Under the pieces are notes generated by a model. That model was not told where the DNA came from, ran no database searches, and worked only from the letters and a program-made list of their open reading frames with translations. This document shows, in pieces, positions 5,518 to 12,928 of a stretch of DNA of 15,206 nucleotides. The position numbers and the translations under genes were made by a program. Positions within the stretch are counted from its first letter, which is position 1, and the number at the start of each line of letters is the position of its first letter. Location: positions 1-15,206 of the forward strand of contig JAKABA010000085.1 in the NCBI GenBank assembly GCA_021802115.1, written 5' to 3'. The stretch comes from a bacterium (GTDB lineage: Bacteria > Chloroflexota > Dormibacteria > UBA8260 > Bog-877).

Positions 5518-6439
5518 GGTCCGCGGGCGCAGCCAGGCGCCGGGAGAACTCGCGATAGGCGTCGGTGCGCGCCTGGTCGACCACCTTGGTGTAACCCTGC
5601 ATGGTGTTGAGATTGGCATGGCCAAGCACCTCCTGCACCAGCCGCACGTTCCCGGTTATGGTCAGCAACTCGGTGGCGGTGGTGTGGCGCAGCACGTGCG
5701 GTGAGCGCAGCCCCTCCAGGCCACGCTCCCGGCGCAGCCTCGAGATTATGTGCCGCGCCCCGGCTGCGGTCAGGCGGCGCGCTCCCGCCGCCCGGGAACG
5801 GCGGTCGTAGTTGACAAAGAGCGCGGCCTCGCGGTCGTGGCGAGCGCTCAGGTAGGCCGAGATCGCCGCCATGGCGGCGGGCGTCAGGTGTACCACCCGC
5901 TCCTTCGACCCCTTGCCCCTGACCACCAGGCGACCGCTGCGGCTGAGGTCACTGCGGTTGACGCCCAGGGCCTCCGAGATGCGACAGCCGGTGCTGAGCA
6001 AAAAATGAACCAGGGCCTGGTCCCGGAGCTCGCGCTCAGAGCCCTCGCCGAGGTGGTGGAGGAGCGCGCGCGCGTCTTCGGTGGTCAGCGGCTTGGGAAG
6101 TGACGCGGATACCCTAGGGATGTCGATGTGCAAGCCGAGGTCCTCCGCCAGCCAGGACTCGCGGAACGCGTAGCGCAGCAGGCCGCGCAGGGCCTGCAGC
6201 CGTCTCGCCCTCGAGCTCAGGGCCAGCTTCGACTGGCCCAGATGGCGCTGGTACGCGCGCACCAGCTCCCGGGACAGATCGGACATGGTGGTGGGGGCAC
6301 GCTTCAGCCCCCGCCAGAACTCGAGCGCGGAGGCGAGGTCGGTGGAGTAGGCCCGAATGGTCTGAGGGCTGCGTGCCCGATCCACGGCCAGGTAGGTGAG
6401 GTACTCGTCGACTCCTTCCGCCAGCGTGAGCGATCGCAC
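5474..6439 (-). CDS. Tyrosine recombinase, XerC/XerD type
   Basis: An intact site-specific recombinase, 321 aa from the GTG at 6439, the usual Xer length. The N-terminal core-binding domain (about 5-95) includes VDEYLTYLAVDRARSPQTIRAY. The catalytic domain carries Arg153 in TGCRISEAL, Lys176 in RGKGSKERVV, His248 and Arg251 in SPHVLRHTTATE, His274 in VLGHANLNTM and the nucleophile Tyr283 in GYTKV. All six catalytic residues are present. The chromosome dimer resolvase role is likely but not proven; a mobile-element integrase is possible, though no element ends are seen. The frame is open to 6610, but the extension is low-complexity Arg/Ala/Pro and overlaps the membrane-protein gene, whose stop at 6468 lies 28 bp before the chosen start. 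Its end is antisense to the lipoprotein gene. Confidence 0.93.
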   Translation of the reverse strand: MRSLTLAEGVDEYLTYLAVDRARSPQTIRAYSTDLASALEFWRGLKRAPTTMSDLSRELVRAYQRHLGQSKLALSSRARRLQALRGLLRYAFRESWLAEDLGLHIDIPRVSASLPKPLTTEDARALLHHLGEGSERELRDQALVHFLLSTGCRISEALGVNRSDLSRSGRLVVRGKGSKERVVHLTPAAMAAISAYLSARHDREAALFVNYDRRSRAAGARRLTAAGARHIISRLRRERGLEGLRSPHVLRHTTATELLTITGNVRLVQEVLGHANLNTMQGYTKVVDQARTDAYREFSRRLAAPADLRDSASGSEPGART

Positions 6440-6467
6440 GGGCTCTACGGGCCCCCCGGCTCCGCCC

Positions 6468-7649
6468 TCACCACGAGCTCCGCGCGCGGCCAGCGGGGCC
6501 CCCAGCCCTGCTGGAGGGCAAAGCCGCGTGGCCGGCGTCGCGCGGTGATCGCCGCCGTCTGGAGAGCGGGCCCGGTCCGGCCCGGGGGCGGGAGCCCCCC
6601 TGCCGCACACGGGCGTGGGCGTGGGCAGCAGGAGGTACGCTTCGCGCGAGGGAGTGAGCCTGGCTCACGACTTCCAGCTGCCGCGGCGAGGGCAGGGAAG
6701 CCGGCCTAGGGTGAGGCAGCGGGCAGACCGCATCGGCGGCAGCCGCCAGCTCCAAGGTCGGAGCTCGCGCCACGATGGCTGACACTGCGAACCCGGGCAT
6801 GCAGGTCCGTGGGGAGACTTCCGCCGCTGTCGGCGGAAGCGGGCTGGGCAGGACAGGCGGGGATGGCGGCTGATTGAATGAGGCGGACGGAGGTGCGGGT
6901 GAGGGGGAGGCTGGGGCGACGACGGCCTGTCCCAGCGGAGCCATGACGATCACCACCGGCTGAAACGGGGTGGGGTGCGCTGTCGGGTTCCCCCCAGAGG
7001 CCCTCGGGCCGCGCGCCTGACCGCCGGAGCCGGAGGCCCGCCGGGGCGCGGTGGCACCGAGCGGCACCTGGTCCGGTGGTGGCAACAGGACCTGGGCGCC
7101 CCCGGAAGCCGGTGAGATGGGGGGCTGACGGGGAGCTGTACGGACCACACCCGAGGTCACCGCCACCGTCAAGGCGGCCGCGGCCAGACCGGCTGCCACC
7201 GCGGTGGTGGCCGCGCCGCCAAGCAGCCAGGGAAGGGGCCTGAGCTTGGCCAGGCGGGCCAACCAGGGCGACAAGAGCAGGGCCGCTCGCGACGTCGGCG
7301 GGGGGGGAGGGGAGAGCTGCGCACCAGCGCCCGGCGGGGTTGCCCCGATGAACAAACCGGCGGTCTGGGCCAAGCGGATGTCCAGCCACTGCTCCAACGC
7401 CCAGGGGGATGGGAAGTCTGCCGAGCTGGCCAGCCCGAAGTCGACCACCACCTGCTGCGCCGTGAGCACGGCCATGGTCGCGTCGTGCGTGGCCAGGGCC
7501 GCCCGCTCCTGCAACCAAGGACGCAGCATCTGCTCCACCAAGATCGGGTCGGTGAGGTCCCCAACCGTGGCCAGCCGGAGATACGCGGCATCGACGGGTC
7601 CGCTCGACCCCGCCGCGTCAGGCCTCACGCGCGACTGCCTATGTGCCAC
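6468..7649 (-). CDS. Pro-rich single-pass membrane protein of unknown function
   Basis: I do not recognise this family. The 393-aa frame starts with GTG at 7649 (a second GTG at 7628 is possible). Residues 1-105 form a soluble, mostly helical domain, with DPILVEQMLRPWLQERAALATHDATMAVLTAQQVVVDFGL. Then come a Pro run (112-118), a basic stretch, and one clear transmembrane helix at about 141-168 rich in Ala, Gly and Val. After that the chain is Pro/Ser/Ala-rich and probably outside the membrane, with two Cys around CMPGF and DAVCP. The last 80 or so residues are Arg/Pro/Ala-rich and might be read-through past the true end after a sequencing error or frameshift. It lies directly upstream of the Xer-type recombinase on the same strand and may share its transcript. 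Confidence 0.65.
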   Translation of the reverse strand: MAHRQSRVRPDAAGSSGPVDAAYLRLATVGDLTDPILVEQMLRPWLQERAALATHDATMAVLTAQQVVVDFGLASSADFPSPWALEQWLDIRLAQTAGLFIGATPPGAGAQLSPPPPPTSRAALLLSPWLARLAKLRPLPWLLGGAATTAVAAGLAAAALTVAVTSGVVRTAPRQPPISPASGGAQVLLPPPDQVPLGATAPRRASGSGGQARGPRASGGNPTAHPTPFQPVVIVMAPLGQAVVAPASPSPAPPSASFNQPPSPPVLPSPLPPTAAEVSPRTCMPGFAVSAIVARAPTLELAAAADAVCPLPHPRPASLPSPRQLEVVSQAHSLARSVPPAAHAHARVRQGGSRPRAGPGPLSRRRRSPRDAGHAALPSSRAGGPAGRARSSW

Positions 7650-7856
7650 TGGATGACGCTCTCACTCCCAATGAAACGCGGCTGAGGGCAAACCGGGACG
7701 GCGCCAGCGGGCTGGTGCCGCCTCACCGGGAACCCAGGCCAGCGGGTGGGCCAGCCCCAGACGCGCCCCGGCTGCGCATGATGAAGTCGGCTGGACACGC
7801 CCCCTTGCACCTCCGATGCTAGCCCTGGCCAGCGGCTGGCAGAGGTAACGATTCCG
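7650..7856. promoter_or_regulatory. Gap between serC and the membrane-protein gene with a strong hairpin
   Basis: The 207-bp gap must hold the serC terminator and the promoter of the membrane-protein gene, both on the minus strand. A hairpin is visible at 7700-7719: GGCGCCAG, loop CGGG, CTGGTGCC, 8 pairs with one G-U depending on the strand. A smaller one at 7828-7840 is GCCAG-CGG-CTGGC, just after the serC stop. Neither has a T-run. The octamer GCCAGCGG occurs three times, at 7703-7710, 7738-7745 and 7828-7835. Confidence 0.3.
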
Positions 7857-9002
7857 TCAGTTCGTGTCTTCGCGTTGGAGATGCTCCACCACCCAGCCGA
7901 TCGCCTCCGTGAGGGCTTGGACGTCCGCCGGGTCGACCGCGGGAAACAGCCCCAGCCGCAACTGGTTGCGCCCGAGCTTGCGGTAGGAGTCCGTGTCCAC
8001 GATCCCGTTCGCCCGCAGCACCCGGGACACCTCGACGGCAGATATGCGGGGATCGAGGTCGATGGTGGCTACGACCGGGCTCCGGTCCTGCGCCCGACCG
8101 ACGAACGGGGCGGCAAACCAGCTCCGCTCCGCCCAGGTGTAGACCAGTTCGGCCGACTGTTGAGACCTGGCCGCCGCCGCGGGGAGCCCACCGTGGTCCA
8201 GCATCCACTCGATCTGCTGCTGGAGGAGGAACAGGGTGGCGACCGCCGGGGTGTTCACGGTCTGGTTCAACCGAGAGTTGTCGATCGCGGCTGCCAGGTC
8301 AAAGAAGCTCGGCACCCAGCGGGCCGACGAGGTCAGGCGGCGGGCTCGCTCCTGTGCGGCGGGCGACAGCAAGGCGACCCAAAGCCCGCCCTCCGAGGCG
8401 AAACACTTCTGAGGCGAGAAGTAGTACGCGTCGGTGGCAGCGATCTCGACCACGATCCCTCCCGCCGCCGACGTGGCGTCCACCAGCACCAACTGCTCGG
8501 CGCCTCCCAGGCGTTGGATGGGCATGGCCACGCCCGTCGAGGTCTCGTTGTGAGTCATGCAGTAACAGTCCACCTCGCGACTCTCTCTGGGGTCGGGATG
8601 GGTGCCCGGGGGGGACTCGATGATCTCGGGCGGCTCCAGATGGGGCGCACCCTCCGCCTCCTTGGCGAACTTGGACGAGAACTCTCCGAACACCAGGTGC
8701 TGGCTGCGACGCTCGATCAGGCTGTAGACCGCCACATCCCAGAAACACGTAGCTCCGCCGTTGCCCAGGACCACCTCGTAGCCGTCCGGGATGTCGAAGA
8801 GCCGTCCCAGCCCCTCCCTCACCCGCTGGACCAGCTGGCGCACCGGAGGCTGGCGATGACTGGTGCCCAGGAGCCGAGCGCCATCGGTCGCCAACCGGTG
8901 AAGAGCGAATGCCGGTACCTTAGAGGGGCCGCAACCGAACCGTCCGTCCTCAGGCAGCAGATCATGTGGTATGACTGGGGTTGCACCACTACCGGTAGTC
9001 AT
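7857..9002 (-). CDS. serC: Phosphoserine aminotransferase (actinobacterial type)
   Basis: A PLP enzyme of serine synthesis that converts 3-phosphohydroxypyruvate and glutamate to phosphoserine and 2-oxoglutarate. The 381-aa product closely follows the mycobacterial form of SerC: DGRFGCGPSKV (19-29), LLGTSHRQPPV, DGYEVVLGNGGATCFWDV, AHNETSTGVA-like HNETSTGVAM (151-160), VDATSAAGG, the PLP lysine at 199 in YYFSPQKCFASEGG, NQTVNTPAVATL, and near the end NGIVDTDSYRKLGRNQLR. Length is as expected. The ATG at 9002 fits the family N-terminus but has no ribosome site, so a leaderless transcript is possible. The gene diverges from an aminotransferase gene whose start is only 14 bp away. Confidence 0.95.
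   Translation of the reverse strand: MTTGSGATPVIPHDLLPEDGRFGCGPSKVPAFALHRLATDGARLLGTSHRQPPVRQLVQRVREGLGRLFDIPDGYEVVLGNGGATCFWDVAVYSLIERRSQHLVFGEFSSKFAKEAEGAPHLEPPEIIESPPGTHPDPRESREVDCYCMTHNETSTGVAMPIQRLGGAEQLVLVDATSAAGGIVVEIAATDAYYFSPQKCFASEGGLWVALLSPAAQERARRLTSSARWVPSFFDLAAAIDNSRLNQTVNTPAVATLFLLQQQIEWMLDHGGLPAAAARSQQSAELVYTWAERSWFAAPFVGRAQDRSPVVATIDLDPRISAVEVSRVLRANGIVDTDSYRKLGRNQLRLGLFPAVDPADVQALTEAIGWVVEHLQREDTN
8988..8999. promoter_or_regulatory. Perfect 12-bp palindrome at the serC/aminotransferase divergence
   Basis: ACTACCGGTAGT is its own reverse complement. It covers the second to fifth codons of serC and lies just ahead of the aminotransferase ribosome site. It could be an operator governing both genes; a 12-bp palindrome can also occur by chance. 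Confidence 0.35.
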
Positions 9003-9003
9003 C

Positions 9004-9009
9004 AGGAGG
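9004..9009 (+). promoter_or_regulatory. Ribosome binding site for the TTG-started aminotransferase
   Basis: AGGAGG lies 7 nt before the TTG at 9017. This strong site supports a TTG start and begins only 2 bp from the serC start codon on the other strand. Confidence 0.8.
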
Positions 9010-9016
9010 AAGTGTA

Positions 9017-10228
9017 TTGCCTTCGGGCTCCAGCCGCGTAGGCTCGCTGTCGCGACGCGTCAGCGCGATCTCAGAGTCCGCCACCCTGGCCATGGACCGG
9101 CGCGCCAAGGAGCTGACGGCAGCCGGGGAGAAGGTCATCTCGTTCGCGGCCGGGGAGCCCGACTTCGCCACACCTGAGGTGGCGGTCGCCGCCGCCGAGC
9201 GGGCCTGCCGCAGTCCCCGCGCCCACCACTACAGCCCGGCGGCGGGGTTGCCGGAGCTGCGGGAGGCGGTCGCGGTCAAGACCCGGCGGGACGCGGGCCT
9301 GCCGGTCTCAGCGGCCAACGTCATGATCACCAGCGGGACCAAGCAGGCCGTGGCCCACGCCTTCACGTTGCTCTTGGATCCCGGGGACGAGGTCCTGATC
9401 CCCGCCCCCTACTGGGTCACCTTTCCCGAGGCGGTCGCCCTTGCCGGTGGCGTCCCGGTGCCGGTGTTCGCCGACGAGACCGCTGGTTTCAAGCTGACCG
9501 TAGATGACCTCGAGCGCTGTGCCACCGAGCGGACCAAGGTGCTGCTGTTCGTGTCGCCCTCCAATCCCACCGGCGCCGTCTACGGCCACGGGCAGATGCG
9601 TGAGATAGGGGAGTGGGCGGCGCGCCGCGGGCTGTGGGTGGTGTGCGACGAGATCTACGACCAGTTCACCTATGACGGCGCCGAGTTCCATTCCCTGCCG
9701 GCGGTGGTGCCCGAGCTCCAGCCGCGGGCGATCTGTCTCAATGGCGTGGCCAAGGCATACGCGATGACCGGCTGGCGGGTGGGTTGGATGGTGGCCGCTC
9801 CTGAGGTCATTTCCGCCGCCATCAATCTGCAGTCACATGTCTGCGGCAACATCAGCAACGTCTCTCAGCTGGCCGCGGTCGCCGCTCTGGAGGCGGGGCT
9901 TGAGCCGGTGCACCAGATGCGGGCGACCTTCGCCGCGCGGCGGGAGCGCATCACGGCGCGACTCGGCAGCCTGCCTGGGTTCGAGTGCGTCCCTCCCGAG
10001 GGAGCGTTCTACGTCTTCCCCTCGGTGCGCGGCCTGGAGGGGCACCGGGTGGCCGGGCGGGTCGTCCAGGGATCGGCCGATCTCGCCGATATCCTCCTGG
10101 ACGAGGCCAAGCTGGCCGTGGTGCCAGGCGACGCCTTCGGCGCCCCGGGCTACCTGCGATTCTCGTATGCCCTCGGTGAGGCCGACCTGGAGACCGGCCT
10201 CGCCCGCCTCGAGTCTCTGCTGGGCTGA
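9017..10228 (+). CDS. aspC: Class I aminotransferase, probable aspartate aminotransferase
   Basis: A PLP enzyme, 403 aa, that most likely exchanges the amino group between aspartate and 2-oxoglutarate. It shows the class I (subgroup Ib) signatures: ISFAAGEPDFATP (41-53), HHYSPAAGLPELREAV, ITSGTKQAV, PAPYWVTFPE, VSPSNPTGAVY with Asn183, CDEIYDQFTYD with Asp211, and the Schiff-base lysine at 246 in NGVAKAYAMTGWRVGW. The substrate-carboxylate arginine is in YLRFSYA near the end. The start is a TTG with AGGAGG 7 nt before it. Promoter sequences must lie within the serC coding region, since only 14 bp separate the starts. Related enzymes act on prephenate or other acids, so the exact substrate is inferred. 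Confidence 0.92.
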   Translation: MPSGSSRVGSLSRRVSAISESATLAMDRRAKELTAAGEKVISFAAGEPDFATPEVAVAAAERACRSPRAHHYSPAAGLPELREAVAVKTRRDAGLPVSAANVMITSGTKQAVAHAFTLLLDPGDEVLIPAPYWVTFPEAVALAGGVPVPVFADETAGFKLTVDDLERCATERTKVLLFVSPSNPTGAVYGHGQMREIGEWAARRGLWVVCDEIYDQFTYDGAEFHSLPAVVPELQPRAICLNGVAKAYAMTGWRVGWMVAAPEVISAAINLQSHVCGNISNVSQLAAVAALEAGLEPVHQMRATFAARRERITARLGSLPGFECVPPEGAFYVFPSVRGLEGHRVAGRVVQGSADLADILLDEAKLAVVPGDAFGAPGYLRFSYALGEADLETGLARLESLLG

Positions 10229-10346
10229 CTCGGTCCGGGGATCTGCGCCCAGCCTGGCCGGCCCGGCCAAGGTGCGTCATCTCCGCGCTCGGTATGGTGG
10301 CCCATGTGCCCCAACCTGAGGGGGAGGCTGAAACTGCCACGCCGCC

Positions 10347-11870
10347 ATGCGACAACGAGTGCCCGGCACCCGACAGAAGCGAGGACGCTCTGAAGTGACA
10401 AGCTCCCGGTGGCCGGCGACGCCGGCTTGGCTCGCCGTGGCTCGGATCGCGTTCGGAGCGATCCTGCTGGTGGACGCGATCCTCGAATACCAGACCGGCA
10501 CCTATCAGGTCTTTGTCAGCCTGCTGTACTCGAACGCCTCCGTCAGCCCCGCGCCGCTGCGCTCGGTGCTGGTGTTCGCGGCTGGGCTGATCAGCCACCA
10601 GCCGGCGGTCTGGAACGCCACGCTCGCCGGCGTCGAGACGGTGCTGGGCTTGGGGATTCTGCTGGGGGTCGGGGCCCGCCTATGCCTTGCCGCCTGTCTG
10701 CCCTTCTTCTTGGCGATCTGGGTCTTCGGCCAGGGCCTTGGGCTGCCGTTCGCCGCCGGCACCACCGACATCAATTCGGGACCGCTCTACCTGCTCCTGG
10801 CGGTGGTCCTGCTGCTCGGGCGCGGCTGGGAGCGGTGGAGCCTCTACCAGTGGGTCCGCCCCGAAGGTGCGGTGGTCGCCAGTCGGCGCTCGGCCGTGGC
10901 CGGGGGGTCGCTGGTGGTGCTGCTGGCGATCGCCGTGCTCACCTGGGGCAGTGTCCGGGCGGTCCAGCGTCAGCCCGGGGTGGCTGGCCCGCCCGCGGTC
11001 GGGGGCGCCGCCCTGGCCTTCGACTCCCAGACCAATGAGGATGTTCTGTTCGGCGGCTGCAACTACCTGGTCTGTTCAGATGCCACCTGGCTCTGGGATG
11101 GCCACCACTGGATCGCCTCCGCCGGGCAGCCGGCGCCACCGCCGGTCGGCTACGCCGCCGCCGCGTACTCCGCCCAGCTGCGAGCGGTGGTCATGTTCGG
11201 AGGTGCTACCAAGCAGGGCCTGGGTCCCGCGCTCAACACCACCTGGCTCTGGGCTCAGGGCTGGCGCAGGGCTGAGGCCGCTGGTTCCCCTGCCCCCCGC
11301 AGGTTCCCCGCTCTGGCCTACGATCCCAGCTCTCGGCAGCTGGTGCTGTTTGGCGGTGATAGTGCCGCCGGCAAGCCCCTTGGGGGAACCTACGTGCTGA
11401 CGGGATCCGGGTGGCACCGGCTCAGGCTCAGCCGCGAACCCGCCGCCCGGACGGCGGCCGCCATGGCCTGGGACCCCGGCCTCCACTCCCTGATCCTCTA
11501 CGGGGGCAGCAACGGAAGCGGCCGTCTGAGCGGAACCTGGGCCTGGAACGGCAGCGACTGGACCCGGCTCAGATCGCGCAGCTCACCTGGTCCGCTGGCG
11601 TATGTGGCGATGTCGACGGACCCCACGGACTCCGGCGTGCTGCTCTACGCGGGCGCCGGTGCCGCCCAGCGAACCTGGAGATGGGGCACCCACGGGTGGA
11701 CACCGGTGCGGTCCACCGGTCCAACCCCACCTGTCTACAGCTTCATGGCCATGGCGCCCGCTCCGTCTGGAAGGGGGGTGCTCCTGGTGGGAGGCGCGAC
11801 CAGCTCCGGATCTGGGTTCAGCGCCCAGTCCTGGCTCTGGAACGGCACCAGCTGGTCCGCGGTCAGCTGA
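10347..11870 (+). CDS. DoxX-like membrane domain fused to a Kelch-type beta-propeller
   Basis: A 507-aa protein with two parts. Residues about 27-165 hold four hydrophobic helices in a DoxX-like arrangement: WLAVARIAFGAILLVDAIL, then LAGVETVLGLGILLGV, LCLAACLPFFLAIWVFGQGLGLPFA and GPLYLLLAVVLLLG. A fifth helix (about 183-202) follows a basic linker. From 215 to the end there are about six repeats of roughly 45-50 residues, each with a pattern like AYDPSSRQLVLFGG followed by TWLWDG..W, the mark of Kelch/galactose-oxidase-type propellers. The topology suggests the propeller is outside the membrane (inference). The function is unknown. The ATG at 10347 lacks a ribosome site; the GTG at 10395 is an alternative that keeps all domains. 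The stop overlaps the convergent dehydratase gene by 8 bp. Confidence 0.85.
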   Translation: MRQRVPGTRQKRGRSEVTSSRWPATPAWLAVARIAFGAILLVDAILEYQTGTYQVFVSLLYSNASVSPAPLRSVLVFAAGLISHQPAVWNATLAGVETVLGLGILLGVGARLCLAACLPFFLAIWVFGQGLGLPFAAGTTDINSGPLYLLLAVVLLLGRGWERWSLYQWVRPEGAVVASRRSAVAGGSLVVLLAIAVLTWGSVRAVQRQPGVAGPPAVGGAALAFDSQTNEDVLFGGCNYLVCSDATWLWDGHHWIASAGQPAPPPVGYAAAAYSAQLRAVVMFGGATKQGLGPALNTTWLWAQGWRRAEAAGSPAPRRFPALAYDPSSRQLVLFGGDSAAGKPLGGTYVLTGSGWHRLRLSREPAARTAAAMAWDPGLHSLILYGGSNGSGRLSGTWAWNGSDWTRLRSRSSPGPLAYVAMSTDPTDSGVLLYAGAGAAQRTWRWGTHGWTPVRSTGPTPPVYSFMAMAPAPSGRGVLLVGGATSSGSGFSAQSWLWNGTSWSAVS

Positions 11871-12900
11871 GGGCGGCAGCCCTGCTGGTGGTGCCTACCA
11901 GGTCAGCTATCTGAGCCGGGGTGCAGTTGCCGCCGGATAGGATGCAGACCAGGTCCCCCGCATCACCTGGCGCAGCCGCCAGGCCGAGACTGGCACGGTC
12001 CCGCCCAGCCCGCAGGGCCGCCGCCACCGTCAGCGCGCCGGTGGGCTCGACCACCAGCTTGCAGCGCGACCAGAGCCACCAGCAGGCCTCGGCTATCTCC
12101 ACATCGGTAACCGTCACGATCCGCTGGACTCGCCGACGGATCACCTCCCAGCAGAGCCCGCCGAGACGCAGGGTTCTAGCCCCATCGGCGACCGTCTCCG
12201 GGGTTCGGTCAAGGGTCACCAGCCGGCCGCTCTCCAGGGACCGCTTCGCATCGTCGCCGAGGGCGGGCTCGACCCCGATCACGACCGCGCCAGGCCAGGC
12301 TCGTTCGAGGGCCAGACAGACACCCGCGAGCAGCCCCCCTCCGCCGACCGGCACCAGCACCGGACCAGGGCTCAGGCCAGCCCGCTGCGCCTGGGCCACC
12401 AGCTCGGTGGCAACCGTGGACTGGCCGGCGATCACCCAGGGGTCATCATGAGGATGCACCAACCGCAGGTCGAGCTCAGCCGCCAGGTTGCGCGCCACCT
12501 CCTCACGGTTCTCGCCGGTCACCCCATCCGTGACCACGGTGGCCCCGTAGGACCGGACCGCCGAGATCTTCACCGGGGAGGCGCCCTGGGGCATGACCAC
12601 CGTGGCCGGGAGCCCCAGCTCCGAGGCCGCCAGCGCCACCGCCTGCCCGTGGTTGCCCGACGAGACCGCCAAGACCCCCCGCCGGTCCCCCGCCTCTAGA
12701 CCCGCCAGCAGAGCGTTGAAGGCGCCTCTGGCCTTGAACGAGCCGCTGCGCTGGAAGCTCTCCGCCTTCAGCCAGAGCCGGGCCCCAGCCTGCCGGTCGA
12801 GCGACGAGGAGTGCAGCAGAGGAGTGGCATGCACTCTCCCGCGGAGCCGCTGACCGGCGCTATCGAGATCGATGTCACCTGGGTCGTGGGCCGCTGGCAT
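11863..12900 (-). CDS. Threonine/serine dehydratase, short form without ACT domain
   Basis: A fold-type II PLP enzyme, 345 aa, that probably deaminates threonine or serine to the 2-oxo acid and ammonia. Visible motifs are TPLLHSSSLD, the PLP lysine at 56 in RSGSFKARGAFN, SSGNHGQAVALAA (80-92), VVMPQGASPVKISAVRSYGA, the phosphate-binding loop PVGGGGLLAGV (184-194), VEPTGALTVAA and ILSGGNC near the end. There is no C-terminal ACT regulatory domain, so it resembles catabolic threonine dehydratase or serine racemase rather than feedback-controlled IlvA. The ATG start lies 28 bp after the paaE stop, so it may be transcribed with the paa genes, although no biochemical link is obvious. Threonine, serine or 3-hydroxyaspartate are all possible substrates. 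Confidence 0.9.
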   Translation of the reverse strand: MPAAHDPGDIDLDSAGQRLRGRVHATPLLHSSSLDRQAGARLWLKAESFQRSGSFKARGAFNALLAGLEAGDRRGVLAVSSGNHGQAVALAASELGLPATVVMPQGASPVKISAVRSYGATVVTDGVTGENREEVARNLAAELDLRLVHPHDDPWVIAGQSTVATELVAQAQRAGLSPGPVLVPVGGGGLLAGVCLALERAWPGAVVIGVEPALGDDAKRSLESGRLVTLDRTPETVADGARTLRLGGLCWEVIRRRVQRIVTVTDVEIAEACWWLWSRCKLVVEPTGALTVAAALRAGRDRASLGLAAAPGDAGDLVCILSGGNCTPAQIADLVGTTSRAAALS

Positions 12901-12928
12901 GGGCCGTAGGATACCGGGGGCAGGTCGG

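Noticed and set aside
6706..7518. A 270-codon minus-strand frame inside the membrane-protein gene
   Set aside because: The overlapping frame starting at 7649 has the transmembrane helix and sensible composition, while this one is Arg/Gly/Pro-rich with no hydrophobic segment.
7875..9041. A 388-codon plus-strand open frame opposite serC
   Set aside because: It mirrors the serC gene, which has every family motif. The opposing frame is rich in Arg, Gly, Pro and His without any known motif, as expected for the antisense of GC-rich coding DNA.
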